A DNA stretch of 62,383 nt from Tritrichomonas foetus (taxonomy: Eukaryota > Parabasalia > Tritrichomonadida > Tritrichomonadidae). Of the stretch, positions 1-10,739 are shown piece by piece. The stretch lies in the NCBI GenBank assembly GCA_001839685.1, contig MLAK01000729.1:8138-70520 (forward strand). Reading direction: 5' to 3'. Numbering within the stretch: the first letter of the stretch is position 1; every line of letters starts with the position of its first letter. The position numbers were made by a program, and so were the translations under genes. The notes below the pieces were generated by a model. The model was not told the DNA's origin, searched no databases, and worked only from the letters and a program-made list of their open reading frames with translations.

Positions 1-63
1 TGATGATTGTTTCTTTTGTGATGATTGTTTCTTTTATGACGATTCTTTCTTTTATGATGATTG
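1..63. repeat. 18-bp minisatellite at the left edge
   Basis: Three and a half copies of an 18-bp unit, TGATGATTGTTTCTTTTR, sit at 1-18, 19-36, 37-54 and 55-63 with two or three substitutions in the third copy. The array may extend off the left edge. The unit is a multiple of three, so on the minus strand it could encode a six-residue repeat, but no gene can be assigned from what is visible. Confidence 0.8.
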
Positions 64-388
64 TATTAATACAGACCTGGAGGTTTTCATACCTTTGTTC
101 TTATTCATATTCATCTTGTAAATTAGATGTTTTCTCATTCAATATACGATTACATTAATGATAGATGAATGCTAAATTAGATGTTTTCTAAATGAGAATA
201 TCAAATTCCAATTTGTGTTTGTAGATGATTTATCACCTAAAAATAGAATTCTTAAAAATTACCAGATGAAAAGAATGATCAAATAGAAATCATCCTTCTA
301 TAGAGAACATGTACTTAAATAAAGAATAAATACAAAAAGAAAGAGTGAATACATAATTTTTACACAACAAAAATAAAAACTGGACAGC
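64..388. other. Intergenic, 3' side of the coiled-coil gene
   Basis: AT-rich sequence with no convincing frame. A short phrase (AAATTAGATGTTTTCT) occurs twice, near 120 and 174. I see no other structure. Confidence 0.5.
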
Positions 389-1783
389 CTATTCAACTTC
401 CTGCTGCTGTTGCTGTTTTGAGTGAGGAGTTGGCAGTGGTGGCAATTTCAGCGTGTTATAGTCCGCCACATTATTCTGCCAAGGAATCTTTGTTGATCGT
501 GGTGATTGTTGTCCTCCTGCATTTGACATTGTATTGCCATCGAATCGGTGCTTAAGGTTCCACAGCCCCTCTGGATTCGCCTGCACTTCTGCTTCCTCTT
601 TTGCGAGGTTCTGTAAACGCTGTATATATGGTTTTTTCTTGCTGTTGAAGAAATATCTAAATTCTTGCTTTCTTCGCTTAGTGACAGTTATGGCCATATC
701 CATTTCCTCCTTCTGCTTTGTTTCCAGGGTTTTCCTAGAGTCAGAGAAATCTTTGAGCATATGTCTAAAGCTTTCCTGCGTTTCTTCTTTCTCCAGTTTA
801 TTTGCAATATCCCGCACTTGGTCAGAATCAGCAAATCGCTTCGCTGTGAAAAGTTGAAACTGTTGTAATCGGAGTGTTCTCAATTGTTGTGAACTTCTAT
901 TATAACGTCTTTGGCAAAGCTCAGATTGCCATTTTTTATCATGCTCTTCCATTTCATTTTTTTGCTTCGTTTCAATATTTTCAATGTACTCATTCAATTT
1001 TTGATGAAGTTCCTTTTCTTTTTCTTTCATTTCCCTTTGCATATTTCTATAATCTGTTTCAACTTGCTCTTTTTTCTGTTGAATATTTTTCAATGCTTGC
1101 TGCTGAGACTCTCTTTTGCACGATTCTTTTTGGGCAATTTTGGCTGTCTCAATCGCCCTTTGAAAATTCATAGACTCGCTGATATTTCCATTACTAATTT
1201 GTTCGTCTCTTCGATTTTCTAGTTCGACGACCGTTTGCGCGAGCGTATTTGAATCAGCATTCGATTTTGTGGCGCCATTGAAGAATTCATCAGCTAGGCC
1301 GCATGGGTCTTCTGAACTTGCTTCAACCGGCTTTGGTCTTGGTCTGGAAGTATAAGGCCTTCTTTGAGGATATCTTCGACGATTATTGTTGATGGTATTT
1401 GGTCGTTGCGATTTTGGCGGTTCATGCACTTCTATCGGAGATTCTTCGACGTCTCCTTTGCTGTCTTCGTGATTTTCTTGATCATTTTCGTTGTTTTCCG
1501 TGTTTTGATTTACATCATCTTTGATTTCGATTTGATCGTCATCGTCTGAATTTTTCCGTTCGTTTTGATCGTCGTCTTTTTCGGGTGTTGGTTCTTCGAT
1601 ATATTCATTCTGCATCATTGCCTTGGATTGTGTCATTAAAATAAGGTCCATCTCGCCTTGGTCTGGTTTGTTCTTTGGAACGCGGGTTCCAGATAATTCT
1701 TCGACATCATTTTCTGTGCCATCAGGCAGATTCTGGAAAATTGTCTGGTCATTTGTGATGACTTTCACACCCGGCTTGCTCAT
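389..1783 (-). CDS. Charged coiled-coil protein, trichomonad-specific family
   Basis: A 464-residue protein with an ATG start. The N-terminal third is acidic, low-complexity and probably disordered. From about residue 185 it is a long K/E/Q-rich coiled coil. Near residue 295 there is a box R-Y-N-R-S-S-Q-Q-L followed by L-R-x-x-Q-F, a segment RFADSDQV, and then G-L-W-N-L-K-H-R. It ends in a proline-rich tail (LPPLPTP) and a glutamine run. The same order of motifs occurs in the 650-residue protein at 57457-59409, so the two are paralogs. I recall large families with this YNR-box layout in Trichomonas, but no function is known to me. A cytoskeletal or scaffold role is only a guess from the coiled coil. 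It is divergently arranged with the VIT/vWA gene. Confidence 0.85.
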   Translation of the reverse strand: MSKPGVKVITNDQTIFQNLPDGTENDVEELSGTRVPKNKPDQGEMDLILMTQSKAMMQNEYIEEPTPEKDDDQNERKNSDDDDQIEIKDDVNQNTENNENDQENHEDSKGDVEESPIEVHEPPKSQRPNTINNNRRRYPQRRPYTSRPRPKPVEASSEDPCGLADEFFNGATKSNADSNTLAQTVVELENRRDEQISNGNISESMNFQRAIETAKIAQKESCKRESQQQALKNIQQKKEQVETDYRNMQREMKEKEKELHQKLNEYIENIETKQKNEMEEHDKKWQSELCQRRYNRSSQQLRTLRLQQFQLFTAKRFADSDQVRDIANKLEKEETQESFRHMLKDFSDSRKTLETKQKEEMDMAITVTKRRKQEFRYFFNSKKKPYIQRLQNLAKEEAEVQANPEGLWNLKHRFDGNTMSNAGGQQSPRSTKIPWQNNVADYNTLKLPPLPTPHSKQQQQQEVE

Positions 1784-2277
1784 TTGATTTTCTATTTACT
1801 CCACTTTTGTTTCGAAAACTTCGAAAAATGTGTACGTTATTATTCTTTCACCAAAGAAGGTGAAATTATATTGACCATCACAATTATTTCACTTTTTTCA
1901 TTATTAAAAATGTGTTTCTATGTATATATGGTCATATCAAAAGGAATCAAAGTTTATCGAATCAATTGGTCAAAAATAATTAATAATATCTATAAATTAG
2001 CAATAAGAAATATCTGGAAATAAAAAAAAAAAAAATTATTAGTAATATCTCAATTACTTCGAATAGCGAGTCATGAAATTAAGTTTGTCCGCTGTTTGTT
2101 GTTGGACTAGCTTCATCATTTAAATTATTGATGAATAATAGTTTCACCACTTTCCTTTACAAATGAAAAAAAAAAAAAAACGATAAAATAATCAAATGAT
2201 TTGATGTTTTTATCTGTAATTCTGAAATATTTATTTGAAGAAAACTTTTGAGAGTCTCGGTTTCATGTATTTTATTA
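1784..2277. promoter_or_regulatory. Divergent intergenic region, coiled-coil gene and VIT/vWA gene
   Basis: 494 bp between two divergent ATGs. It holds two A-tracts, near 2022-2035 and 2165-2180, and a TCATTTA initiator-like word near 2116, which is far (about 160 bases) from the plus-strand ATG. No reliable TSS can be assigned to either gene. Confidence 0.4.
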
Positions 2278-4806
2278 ATGGTTTTCGGTTCAGTTGTATT
2301 CATTAACTCAGAGAAACATAGAGAAATCCCTAAGCATACATATGCCAAATATGAAGGACATCAATGTGGTTTTCTCAGCAGTTTTACATTTGAACAAGTA
2401 TTTGAAAATGTTTCAACAAAAGAATGCGAGTATCGTTTTGTGTATCCATCAGAATCAAAAGTATGCATTTATAAAATAGTTTTTAGTATCGATGAACAAG
2501 AAAATGAATTAAAATTGCATGATTTAAAACAAGCGACAGAGATTAATCAAAATATGATTTCTTCCGGCTATAATTTAAATTTATCAGAGACGTTACCAAG
2601 TGGATACAATGAATCAATTATTGGAGATTTAAAACCTGGTCAAATATTGAAAGTTAGTCAATATTTTTCTGTAAAATCTCAAACCGTGAATTCCAAAACA
2701 ATATCAACGACAGTTCCATTAGATATAGCAAATCCACATGGAAGATCCTATCCAATTCCAAGGTTTGATTTCGTTATGTACATAAATAACTTAAAAATAA
2801 ATGATATTGATACGATAAGCTCAAATTTTGAAAATGGAATTTTCACAAAAAACAAGGATAAAGATTCAAAATATGAATTAAAATCTTATTTCCAAATTTG
2901 TTCAAATGAAAAAGATCATTCAGACAACACAGTAGATGAGATAGAAGAAAATCATAGTACTATGATCACAATTAATACAGTATATAGTCATGATCTTACA
3001 TCATTAGCATTTAAAAGCAAAAATATTTTGACTTTATCAATAATTCCACCTTTAGAAATCCATGAAACATTGGATAATGAATATATAATTATGATAGATT
3101 GTAGTGGATCAATGAGTGGATCACCAATCAATAAAGCAAAAGAAGCATTAGAAGTGTTTATTCGTTCATTACCAGTTTCTTGTACATTTAATGTGATTCG
3201 ATTCGGTTCTACATTTGAATTTTTATTTGAAACACCACTTCAATATACAGAAGAAACAGTAAACAAAGCATTAAAATTAGCAAGAACTTTGAAAGCTGAT
3301 CTTGGTGGAACAGAACTTCTGAGTCCACTGCAATTTATTGTTAAAAATCAAAGGCGATCACGTCAAATCTTTATTGTAACAGATGGAGATGTTGATGATA
3401 ATGATGTTATTTTGAAACTTATCAGAAATAATGATGATAATAGAGTGTTTTCGATTGGTATGGGAAGATCAGCAGATCCAGTTTTGGTAGAAGGCCTGGC
3501 AACTGTCAGTGGGGGTCTTTCAGATTTTGTTTTTGGAAATGATAGTTTGGCAGAAAAGATAATTAATATGCTTACATATTCTATCTCAGCCAGACTTTCG
3601 AACCTTCGAATATTGGTTAATGGAAAGGAAATACAGATTACTCCAAAAAGCACAACACATCTTATTTCTCAAAAGGTACAAACAATTTATTCGATTAATG
3701 AAGATAACAATAATACGATTAATATCACTGATAACTGCGATATTAATAGTTCATCTATAATCATAATAGAAGGGATTTATATGAATGAAAGTATTAACTT
3801 CTCAATAGAAAATATTCTAATAGATGATGAAGAATGTTATTTGAAGACTGAATCAATCTATGCACTTTGTGCCGATGATTTAATTCGCGAAATTGAAAGT
3901 GATATTCATTCTTCACTTCATCCAACAGATATTCTCATTAATCAATGCAAAGAAATATCTTTGAAATCCGGAATTCCTTCGGAATATACATCCTATACAG
4001 GCTTTGTGCAAGGAAAATCATGTAAAAAAGAACATATCAGACGAAAGAGTTCATTAGGTTTTGGTTTTGATGAAATTAATACTTCATCATCTAGAGGAAG
4101 CATATTAAGAGATGCTGATAATTTAAATCATAATCAAAACATTAAACTGGAATTTACTTACTCCTCTGATAAACTTGATATTGGTTCAAACCTAATGGAT
4201 GATGATGATAACATGAGCTATTCAAATAATTGTCCTCATATAATAGATAGTAATGATTCTGATTCTACAACTAAAGAAAGCAACCACGAAAAGAAAAAGA
4301 GTGGCTTTTCACATTTCTTTTCAAACATATTCAAAAAGAAAAATAAAAAAGGAACAAAGATAAACGATAATGATGTAACTGAGTTAAACGATTTACAACC
4401 AGAAATCAACACCGACAACCATATCACTTTAAATGAGAAGAGAACAATAACCATAGAAAATGACGAGTTTGAGATAATACGTCCACATGAACCTAGATTT
4501 GGTGAATTTGATTTTATGAATCTTCTTTCAAATCAACATTTTACTGGCTATTTTCATAATATAGAATTTATTCTTAAAATGGCAGGGAAAACCCAAGATA
4601 TTGAATTACAAACAATAATGCAATCTCATAAATTGGATAATAACAAAATTTCGACAGTTTTATCTATTTCTTTAATAAGAAAAAATCTTCCAGAGAAACA
4701 AGGTGTTTGGTATATGATTGAAGAAAAAGCACTCAAATGGTTAACAGAACAAAACATTTCCGAAGTAGATAAGATATTTTTAGATATTCAGCATTTCTTA
4801 AAATAA
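2278..4806 (+). CDS. VIT and von Willebrand factor A domain protein
   Basis: The open frame begins with a TTG at 2248; the first ATG, at 2278, gives 842 residues. Residues about 10-140 resemble a VIT domain (the vault/inter-alpha-trypsin module) with Q-x-F-x-N-like and FVYP-like segments. Residues about 265-430 are a vWA domain with a complete MIDAS motif, D-C-S-G-S beginning at D274, and T-D-G-D near 368. A low-complexity acidic and lysine-rich linker follows. The C-terminus (FDFMNLL...W-Y-M-I-E-E-K-A-L-K-W-L) looks like the small helical domain that ends vWA5A/PARP4-type proteins. The family is usually cytosolic and mediates metal-dependent protein binding; the partner is unknown. No signal peptide is convincing from the ATG start. 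The family call is secure and the cellular role is not. Confidence 0.88.
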   Translation: MVFGSVVFINSEKHREIPKHTYAKYEGHQCGFLSSFTFEQVFENVSTKECEYRFVYPSESKVCIYKIVFSIDEQENELKLHDLKQATEINQNMISSGYNLNLSETLPSGYNESIIGDLKPGQILKVSQYFSVKSQTVNSKTISTTVPLDIANPHGRSYPIPRFDFVMYINNLKINDIDTISSNFENGIFTKNKDKDSKYELKSYFQICSNEKDHSDNTVDEIEENHSTMITINTVYSHDLTSLAFKSKNILTLSIIPPLEIHETLDNEYIIMIDCSGSMSGSPINKAKEALEVFIRSLPVSCTFNVIRFGSTFEFLFETPLQYTEETVNKALKLARTLKADLGGTELLSPLQFIVKNQRRSRQIFIVTDGDVDDNDVILKLIRNNDDNRVFSIGMGRSADPVLVEGLATVSGGLSDFVFGNDSLAEKIINMLTYSISARLSNLRILVNGKEIQITPKSTTHLISQKVQTIYSINEDNNNTINITDNCDINSSSIIIIEGIYMNESINFSIENILIDDEECYLKTESIYALCADDLIREIESDIHSSLHPTDILINQCKEISLKSGIPSEYTSYTGFVQGKSCKKEHIRRKSSLGFGFDEINTSSSRGSILRDADNLNHNQNIKLEFTYSSDKLDIGSNLMDDDDNMSYSNNCPHIIDSNDSDSTTKESNHEKKKSGFSHFFSNIFKKKNKKGTKINDNDVTELNDLQPEINTDNHITLNEKRTITIENDEFEIIRPHEPRFGEFDFMNLLSNQHFTGYFHNIEFILKMAGKTQDIELQTIMQSHKLDNNKISTVLSISLIRKNLPEKQGVWYMIEEKALKWLTEQNISEVDKIFLDIQHFLK

Positions 4807-4850
4807 TTCTAGATCATTTCTCTTTTATTATTTAAATAATTCTAGATCAT
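4801..4850. repeat. 17-bp direct repeat spanning a stop codon
   Basis: AAATAATTCTAGATCAT occurs at 4801-4817, where it contains the TAA stop of the VIT/vWA gene, and again identically at 4834-4850. This may be a local duplication at the 3' end; it could also matter for 3'-end formation, which is inference. Confidence 0.7.
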
Positions 4851-6398
4851 CTGTTTAAATTCATATTCATTTGATGAATGATTCAGCCAAAAACGATTTT
4901 TTATTTTATTTTTATTTTTATTTTTTTTGTGAATCTTAAGTTTTTTAGAAAATTGCTTTGTTTCAGATCCCATCATATATCATGAACTCCATTGAATTAA
5001 TGATTCTCAATTTTTTTTTAACAGATCAATAACTGTTAAATGATAATGAGTTAATTTTTTCACAATTCATTATGAAAACATCATTCAAAATATTTGAGAT
5101 TGTTGAGAAGTAAAACAATTTTAAATATTATGAAAAAGTTAGCGGAATGAATTTTAATAATATTTTTTGTGAAAGATATAAAACATCACAGAAAGAAATC
5201 ATTAAATTCGTAAGATATTTTTTATGATAACCGGATCAAAATTTGATAACTAAGATAAATTTTCACAAATATTTGAATAGGAAATATAAACAGATGACTT
5301 TTGAGAATGATTTTTTCCAAGGTAGATTTATACATAAACATACAATTTCAGAACCAAGGAACTTACTGTTATTCTATTATAATTAGTAAACGAAAGTAAT
5401 CTCTAGAGAAATTAACCTCATTCAATGTTGTCTCGATAGAGGAAATATTCCTACTATTCGAGAATGTCTATTCGCTATTTTATTAAATTGAATTCAAAAC
5501 TATTTTAAGTTTGATGTTCACTTCATTCTTCATGGGCTTTATTTTTGACTATAACAAATTATTGATTAGATGTTATTCAATGATTCTCAAAACAGAACAT
5601 ACTTCTCGATGATGAATTATCACATTCGATATTTTTTCCCATCTTGTTTCAAAAAAGGAAGAATCAATATGTAAATATTTCTTGGAATTAGTTTCAGGAA
5701 ATAGAAGTTATTTCTCTTTTCCATCTAAAATTAGCTCAACATTTTTGTTATCCTCTAAATCCTGGTTTATTTTTAGAGATAAAAATTGGCTTTTTGAATA
5801 TCATAAACCTTTGTTCATAAAGAATATTTTCTTTCAAAAAATGAATCAATTCCGAAGAATTATCAGAAAATATATGCTTCAGAATCTGAAGTTCAGATGA
5901 GGAATTCATATATATTATTCAATAATTGTATGCATTCAATATTTGTATTATTGATTTTCAATAAATCTCAGAAAGTATTTCACCAAGTATCTCATTTAAT
6001 CTCAAGAATTAATCAAATGCTACTCGAAATATATAATAGAAACATAACTACATTAACATTAACACTTTTAAATATATTTTTGTTGAAGCTATGAAGAAAA
6101 AATTAACAGAAAAAAACGAATTATGATCTTTGCGAATGTTAATAGTTTCAATGATATCCATTCAAAAATAAATTTTGAGAAATTAATCATCTGAAATAAC
6201 CCCATAACAATTTCTCAAAAATTTCAACATTCTGAAAATTTAATTATATTTTATCATAATTTTCTATTAATAGACCGAATAATATTCAATTTTTGATACA
6301 TATTAATATAGTTTAAAAAATGAAAATATTATCAAATCTATTATTTCAATTTGAATTATTTGAATGTGTTTAAAAAATCTTTTCTCTTCAGATTATAT
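4851..6398. other. Intergenic, no gene seen
   Basis: About 1.5 kb of AT-rich sequence. Open frames here (for example near 5682-5900) have biased composition, no recognisable motif and no good start context. I see nothing supportable. Confidence 0.5.
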
Positions 6399-7112
6399 AT
6401 GGAAACTGCAATAAGGATGCCTTCTCTTCTTGAAGCACAATTTCATGATCAATCACTTATCAACTTTCCTTTCAATAGCACACCAGTTTTGGTCAAACTT
6501 GCCCAAGCAAAATCTGGAAACATTGCCAGAAAAAAGAAATTCTCTTATGAAGAAGATGAGAAACTCACCGATTTTGTGAAAAAGTTCGGTGTGAAGAAAT
6601 GGTCATTTGCTGCAAAGTTATTAAAAGGAAGAACACCCCGGCAATGTCGAGAAAGATGGTTTAAATATCTTTCTCCGAATGTGGGCAAAAACAGCTGGCA
6701 ATCATCAGAAGATAAACTGCTATTTGAACTGGTTTCTAAACATGGTCCAAGATGGTCACACATTTCTAAATATATGACGGGTCATAATGAAACTCAAATA
6801 AAGAATCGTTACACTTTTTTACAAGCACATAAAAACCATTTAAATGAAGGAAATCACAACAATGAACAGAATTCTAACTTAAAGCAAAAATCTGAGTCAT
6901 ATTCAAAAGATTCAACTTCGAGCAAGGAATCAGGAGTTGACACAGGCAATACAAAACCAATCGAATTTGATGAAAAAATGGAGCCATCTGATGACATTGA
7001 TGAAATTTATTTCAAAGAAAACCAGTTTTTGGGTTTAGATGAAAGCGAAGACGAGTTTGGAAATTTGAGAATGAATTTTCCTTTGCTTGGACAAACACTT
7101 GTTGAATGGTGA
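6399..7112 (+). CDS. R2R3-type Myb DNA-binding protein with PLLG tail (copy A1)
   Basis: The frame opens with a TTG at 6351; the first ATG, at 6399, gives 237 residues. R2 lies at about residues 47-96 (spaced aromatic residues, then RQCRERW) and R3 at about 97-145 (IKNRY at the end of the recognition helix), as in Myb factors that bind AACNG-type sites. A polar linker follows, then an acidic stretch, and the protein ends in N-F-P-L-L-G-Q-T-L-V-E-W. The same ending closes the neighbour at 9381-10310, and a 32-nt stretch (6651-6682) is identical to 9585-9616. The two are therefore a tandem duplication. The role is inferred to be sequence-specific transcription control in the nucleus; targets are unknown. 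Confidence 0.9.
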   Translation: METAIRMPSLLEAQFHDQSLINFPFNSTPVLVKLAQAKSGNIARKKKFSYEEDEKLTDFVKKFGVKKWSFAAKLLKGRTPRQCRERWFKYLSPNVGKNSWQSSEDKLLFELVSKHGPRWSHISKYMTGHNETQIKNRYTFLQAHKNHLNEGNHNNEQNSNLKQKSESYSKDSTSSKESGVDTGNTKPIEFDEKMEPSDDIDEIYFKENQFLGLDESEDEFGNLRMNFPLLGQTLVEW

Positions 7113-9380
7113 GAAATCATTATGATGTAATTATCGTAAGTTATCTACATATTTCGTTTCGGAAAGAAATTATTAGGTGGGTATGAATTGAGTCTTCCTT
7201 AAATAATCCTAGTGTTTCCAAAAAGTGACAATTGGGATTGGATTTTGATCACGATTTTTTGGGAAATAATGATGATGTATCATTTTCGCTTAAAATTAAT
7301 TTTGTAATGAATAATCCGAAAAATTCTTGATAAAATTTGATACTAGTAATATTAACTTGTGCTGGGCATGATTAGATTTTCTTGATAAATATTTTTTTTG
7401 TTGAAACAATATTTATTTTTATATGATTTTTTCATGTATTAATGAATTTTATATTAATATTTAATGCATTTTGAATCTAATTAATATAGTAATTGGGCAA
7501 AATTCTAAGATGATTTTTATTGCCAGAAACATTTAGATATTACCTGAAATTACTTCTTAGTTGCTTACTAAATATAATTCACTCATTTGCATTTCGAAAA
7601 TTTGCGTAAATTAATAATTTTATGATATTTGCCGCAGGTTCATTAATATAAATATTTTGCTGGTATTGTTGTTAATTTAATTGATTCTTATAGAACAAAA
7701 AAGCAATCAATCCAATATTTCATACGATTTCAATATGAATCAATTCTTTGGCGGAGATAATTGCATGACTTTTTTCATTAATGATAAGATTTTTAAGATT
7801 CTCAAAATTTGTGATTGACTGGCATATTCAATTTTGATAATTTTTCAAACATCGAAGCTTTTTCAATAATAGATATAAACATAATCATCAGAAACAATGT
7901 AGTTCCAAAATTCACGGGCTTTGAAAGCGAAGGGTGAGCTTTGAATAGCTTGAAAAAGTTTGGTTTTTACGACTAAATACCAATGATGAAATACACATGA
8001 GAATATATCAGTGTTGACGATTTCTTCGATTCTTCGATAATTACCTGATTTATCAAATATTCATCTCTCACAAAATTTGTAGAATTTCCTCATTTTCTTT
8101 TAAATTTTTTATAGATTTCTGAAGAATACTACATTGTAAAGCAAATGATTGAAAATTCAGAGGAGTTGCGCATTAATTCTTTTAAAATTCGAAAAAAAAT
8201 TTCTTGGAATAAAAAATTCAATAATCCTCATTGAAAAACGAAACTACTGCATAATCATCCTTCAGAAAACCCAATAATATGACCCATGTATTCAAGCTAA
8301 AAAATCTAATCGGTAATAGTATTAGCCCATTATCAAAATTCAATGAACAATAGTTAATAATTAATAATTAATATATTCAAGTATAATAAAATTGGGCAAA
8401 TACAATCGAATTCATGATTTCCTCATCCCATATTTGAATATACATGATTTGTCAATCAATATCTATGGATAAGATAGTCGTTTTTTTATTTTTTTAATAT
8501 TTCGTCGTTTGGTACGTAATAATGATTTATTATCAAGAGCTATTGATGAACCTTTCTATGCAGTATATTTCATGATGTCTTTTTCGTAATATTTGGAACT
8601 TATTTTTGAGATCAACTAATAATAATAATCCACATGAATACTTATTATTCCATGATATGAGTCTTATGAATTCCACCTCAATGAACCATCAATTGTTATT
8701 TTTATATATGATTTTCAATCTTTTTTCTTTTCAAATTCCAGACTTGAATATTTTTTTACATTACTAAGATCTCATTCAATCCTAATCTTTATTTTCATAA
8801 CAATACAGAATAATATATTAAAATTCTATCAAACTTTTTGATATCTTTTAAAGGTTTTCTGCAAATATTTTATTTTTTCTTTATAATATTTTGAGAAAAT
8901 AATCAAATAAATTGTGATTCATTATCTCAAATGATTTGATTCAAATCATCATTTTTCAATATATTATTAATCACTGTACTCAAAGTAGATATTACACATT
9001 TTGATCAATTTTGGGTGGATTCATTAAATTTATTCAATCCTTTGGTCGTTCATTGCCTCCTTTCCGCATACCCTTTCTTTAAAGTAAATTAGATCATTGA
9101 GATGACCATTTGGGAGATTGAAACTCACTTACTCACCTTCTCTAGAAAAAGAACATCATTGAAAGAAAATAATTCTGTAATTCCCTCAATTATTAAGTTT
9201 TGACAATATCAATTATTTTTATTTCGAGAATTATTTCTATATATGATTATATATGATCTCACAAAATTATCGAATTTTTGTGGTGATTTCATAACAATTT
9301 TTCATTATGACACCTTTATCGAAAATCAAGGTTTTTCAACTTTTCGAATATTTAACATCAAATTGTACTTGTGTAACTTG
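7113..9380. other. Intergenic between tandem Mybs
   Basis: About 2.3 kb of AT-rich sequence. No coding region, repeat array or RNA gene is evident. The frame of the next Myb is open back to an ATG at 9243, so 9243-9380 could be coding if that ATG is used. Confidence 0.5.
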
Positions 9381-10310
9381 ATGTCTGCGGGAACTAATAA
9401 TGAGTATCTCAATAATATCGACAATCTGACACGACAAATAAATGAGTCTACTCCGAAAACCAAGAAAAAGAAATTCACTTATGATGAAGATCTTCAATTA
9501 ATCAATTTTGTCAAGAAATTTGGTGTGAAAAAATGGTCAGTTGTATCCCAGTTGTTAAAAGGACGAACAGCAAGACAGTGTCGTGAAAGATGGTTTAAAT
9601 ATCTTTCTCCGAATGTTAGCAAAGATAATTGGCAGCCTTCAGAAGACAAAATACTTCTAGACATAGTGGCTAATCAGGGGACCAAATGGTCCCTTATTTC
9701 TAAAGTATTTCCTTGTCGAAGTGAAAGCGAAATTAAAAATCGTTGTACATTTCTTATAAATGATCGACTTTATCATGCTCAGCACAATTTTGTATTCAAA
9801 TATAATTCTTCCAATCAACAGAACACACTTCCATCTAAATTTTTTACACTCCAAATCTTTCCTAATGGCCAAAAAGGAATTTCCCCAAATGAACAGATTT
9901 TAAATAACACAAAAGAGATTGAAAATATGAGTTCAAGTATAACTTTGCCTTTTGATGATTCAAATATGAGAACAGTAGCACCAACAATGGCCATAGAATC
10001 ATCAGAATCTAGTATTCCATGCTCCTGTCTCACAAATAATAAAATAAATGAACTTTGTAATGGATTGAGGGCTGACCCGATTGAAGAAAAAAATATTATG
10101 TTTGATGAAAAAATTTTATCTGTATTCAACCATTTGAACAAAGAGAACGAAATTAAGAAAATAAGTGATGAAGCACAAAGTAATACTCCTCATTCAAATA
10201 ATTTTGAATCAATTGCAAATCTTATAAAAAAAGAAAATGAAGATGAAACAGAATTCGAATATATGACTTTGAATGTTCCCCTTTTAGGGGAGACATTGGT
10301 TGATTGGTAG
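9381..10310 (+). CDS. R2R3-type Myb DNA-binding protein with PLLG tail (copy A2)
   Basis: From the ATG at 9381 the protein has 309 residues. An in-frame ATG at 9243 would add 46 residues with no counterpart in the paralog and of hydrophobic, untypical composition, so I prefer 9381. R2 is at about residues 31-81 and R3 at about 82-130. R2 retains the conserved cysteine in RQCRERW and is nearly identical to the copy at 6399-7112 (shared phrase FVKKFGVKKWS). A long polar and serine-rich linker follows. The C-terminus L-N-V-P-L-L-G-E-T-L-V-D-W matches the paralog's terminal motif although the linkers have diverged. It is probably a nuclear transcription factor; targets are unknown. Confidence 0.9.
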   Translation: MSAGTNNEYLNNIDNLTRQINESTPKTKKKKFTYDEDLQLINFVKKFGVKKWSVVSQLLKGRTARQCRERWFKYLSPNVSKDNWQPSEDKILLDIVANQGTKWSLISKVFPCRSESEIKNRCTFLINDRLYHAQHNFVFKYNSSNQQNTLPSKFFTLQIFPNGQKGISPNEQILNNTKEIENMSSSITLPFDDSNMRTVAPTMAIESSESSIPCSCLTNNKINELCNGLRADPIEEKNIMFDEKILSVFNHLNKENEIKKISDEAQSNTPHSNNFESIANLIKKENEDETEFEYMTLNVPLLGETLVDW

Positions 10311-10739
10311 AATAAATTTGAATGATACATTTAAAAATGACTAACTTATTTGTTGTGAATTGTCTTTGACCTCTATTTTAAAAAAGGATTATAATTTTTA
10401 TCTTGTCATTACTCAATGAACCTTTAATTCTGATAGTTTGAACTATTTATTCAATATTTTGAAAGGCAATAGAGTTGACGATTATAAAATTAACGAGAAT
10501 TAAATATAATTATCGTCTAATAATTCCTTATTAATGCAACAAAGGCTTTTGTGAAGTTAAATTCTTATATTTTGAAGTCTATTAGTTGATTCATATGATC
10601 TTTGGATTCTTCTCTAAAACATATTTTGATTATTTCAATAAAACACAATCTAATTTCACTCAAAATTTTCAGAAAAAGTAAAAATCATTAAAATAATTAA
10701 TAAATCGGAGAAAAAAGTTTAGAAACATTCATAAAACAA
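10311..10739. other. Intergenic between convergent genes
   Basis: 3' ends of the plus-strand Myb and the minus-strand UBR gene face each other here. AT-rich; no structure seen. Confidence 0.5.

Noticed and set aside
1..63. CRISPR-like array or telomere repeat
   Set aside because: Units are contiguous without spacers and do not look like a telomeric motif; it is a minisatellite.
874..1222. Plus-strand open frames of about 100 residues
   Set aside because: They lie antisense to the coiled-coil gene and consist of F/L/S-rich sequence, the usual mirror of K/E/Q-rich coding DNA.
5682..6094. Two small plus-strand frames
   Set aside because: No motif, no start context, composition like the surrounding intergenic DNA.
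9243..9380. Upstream ATG of the second tandem Myb
   Set aside because: The extra 46 residues are hydrophobic, unlike Myb N-termini, and have no counterpart in the paralog; kept only as a possible alternative.
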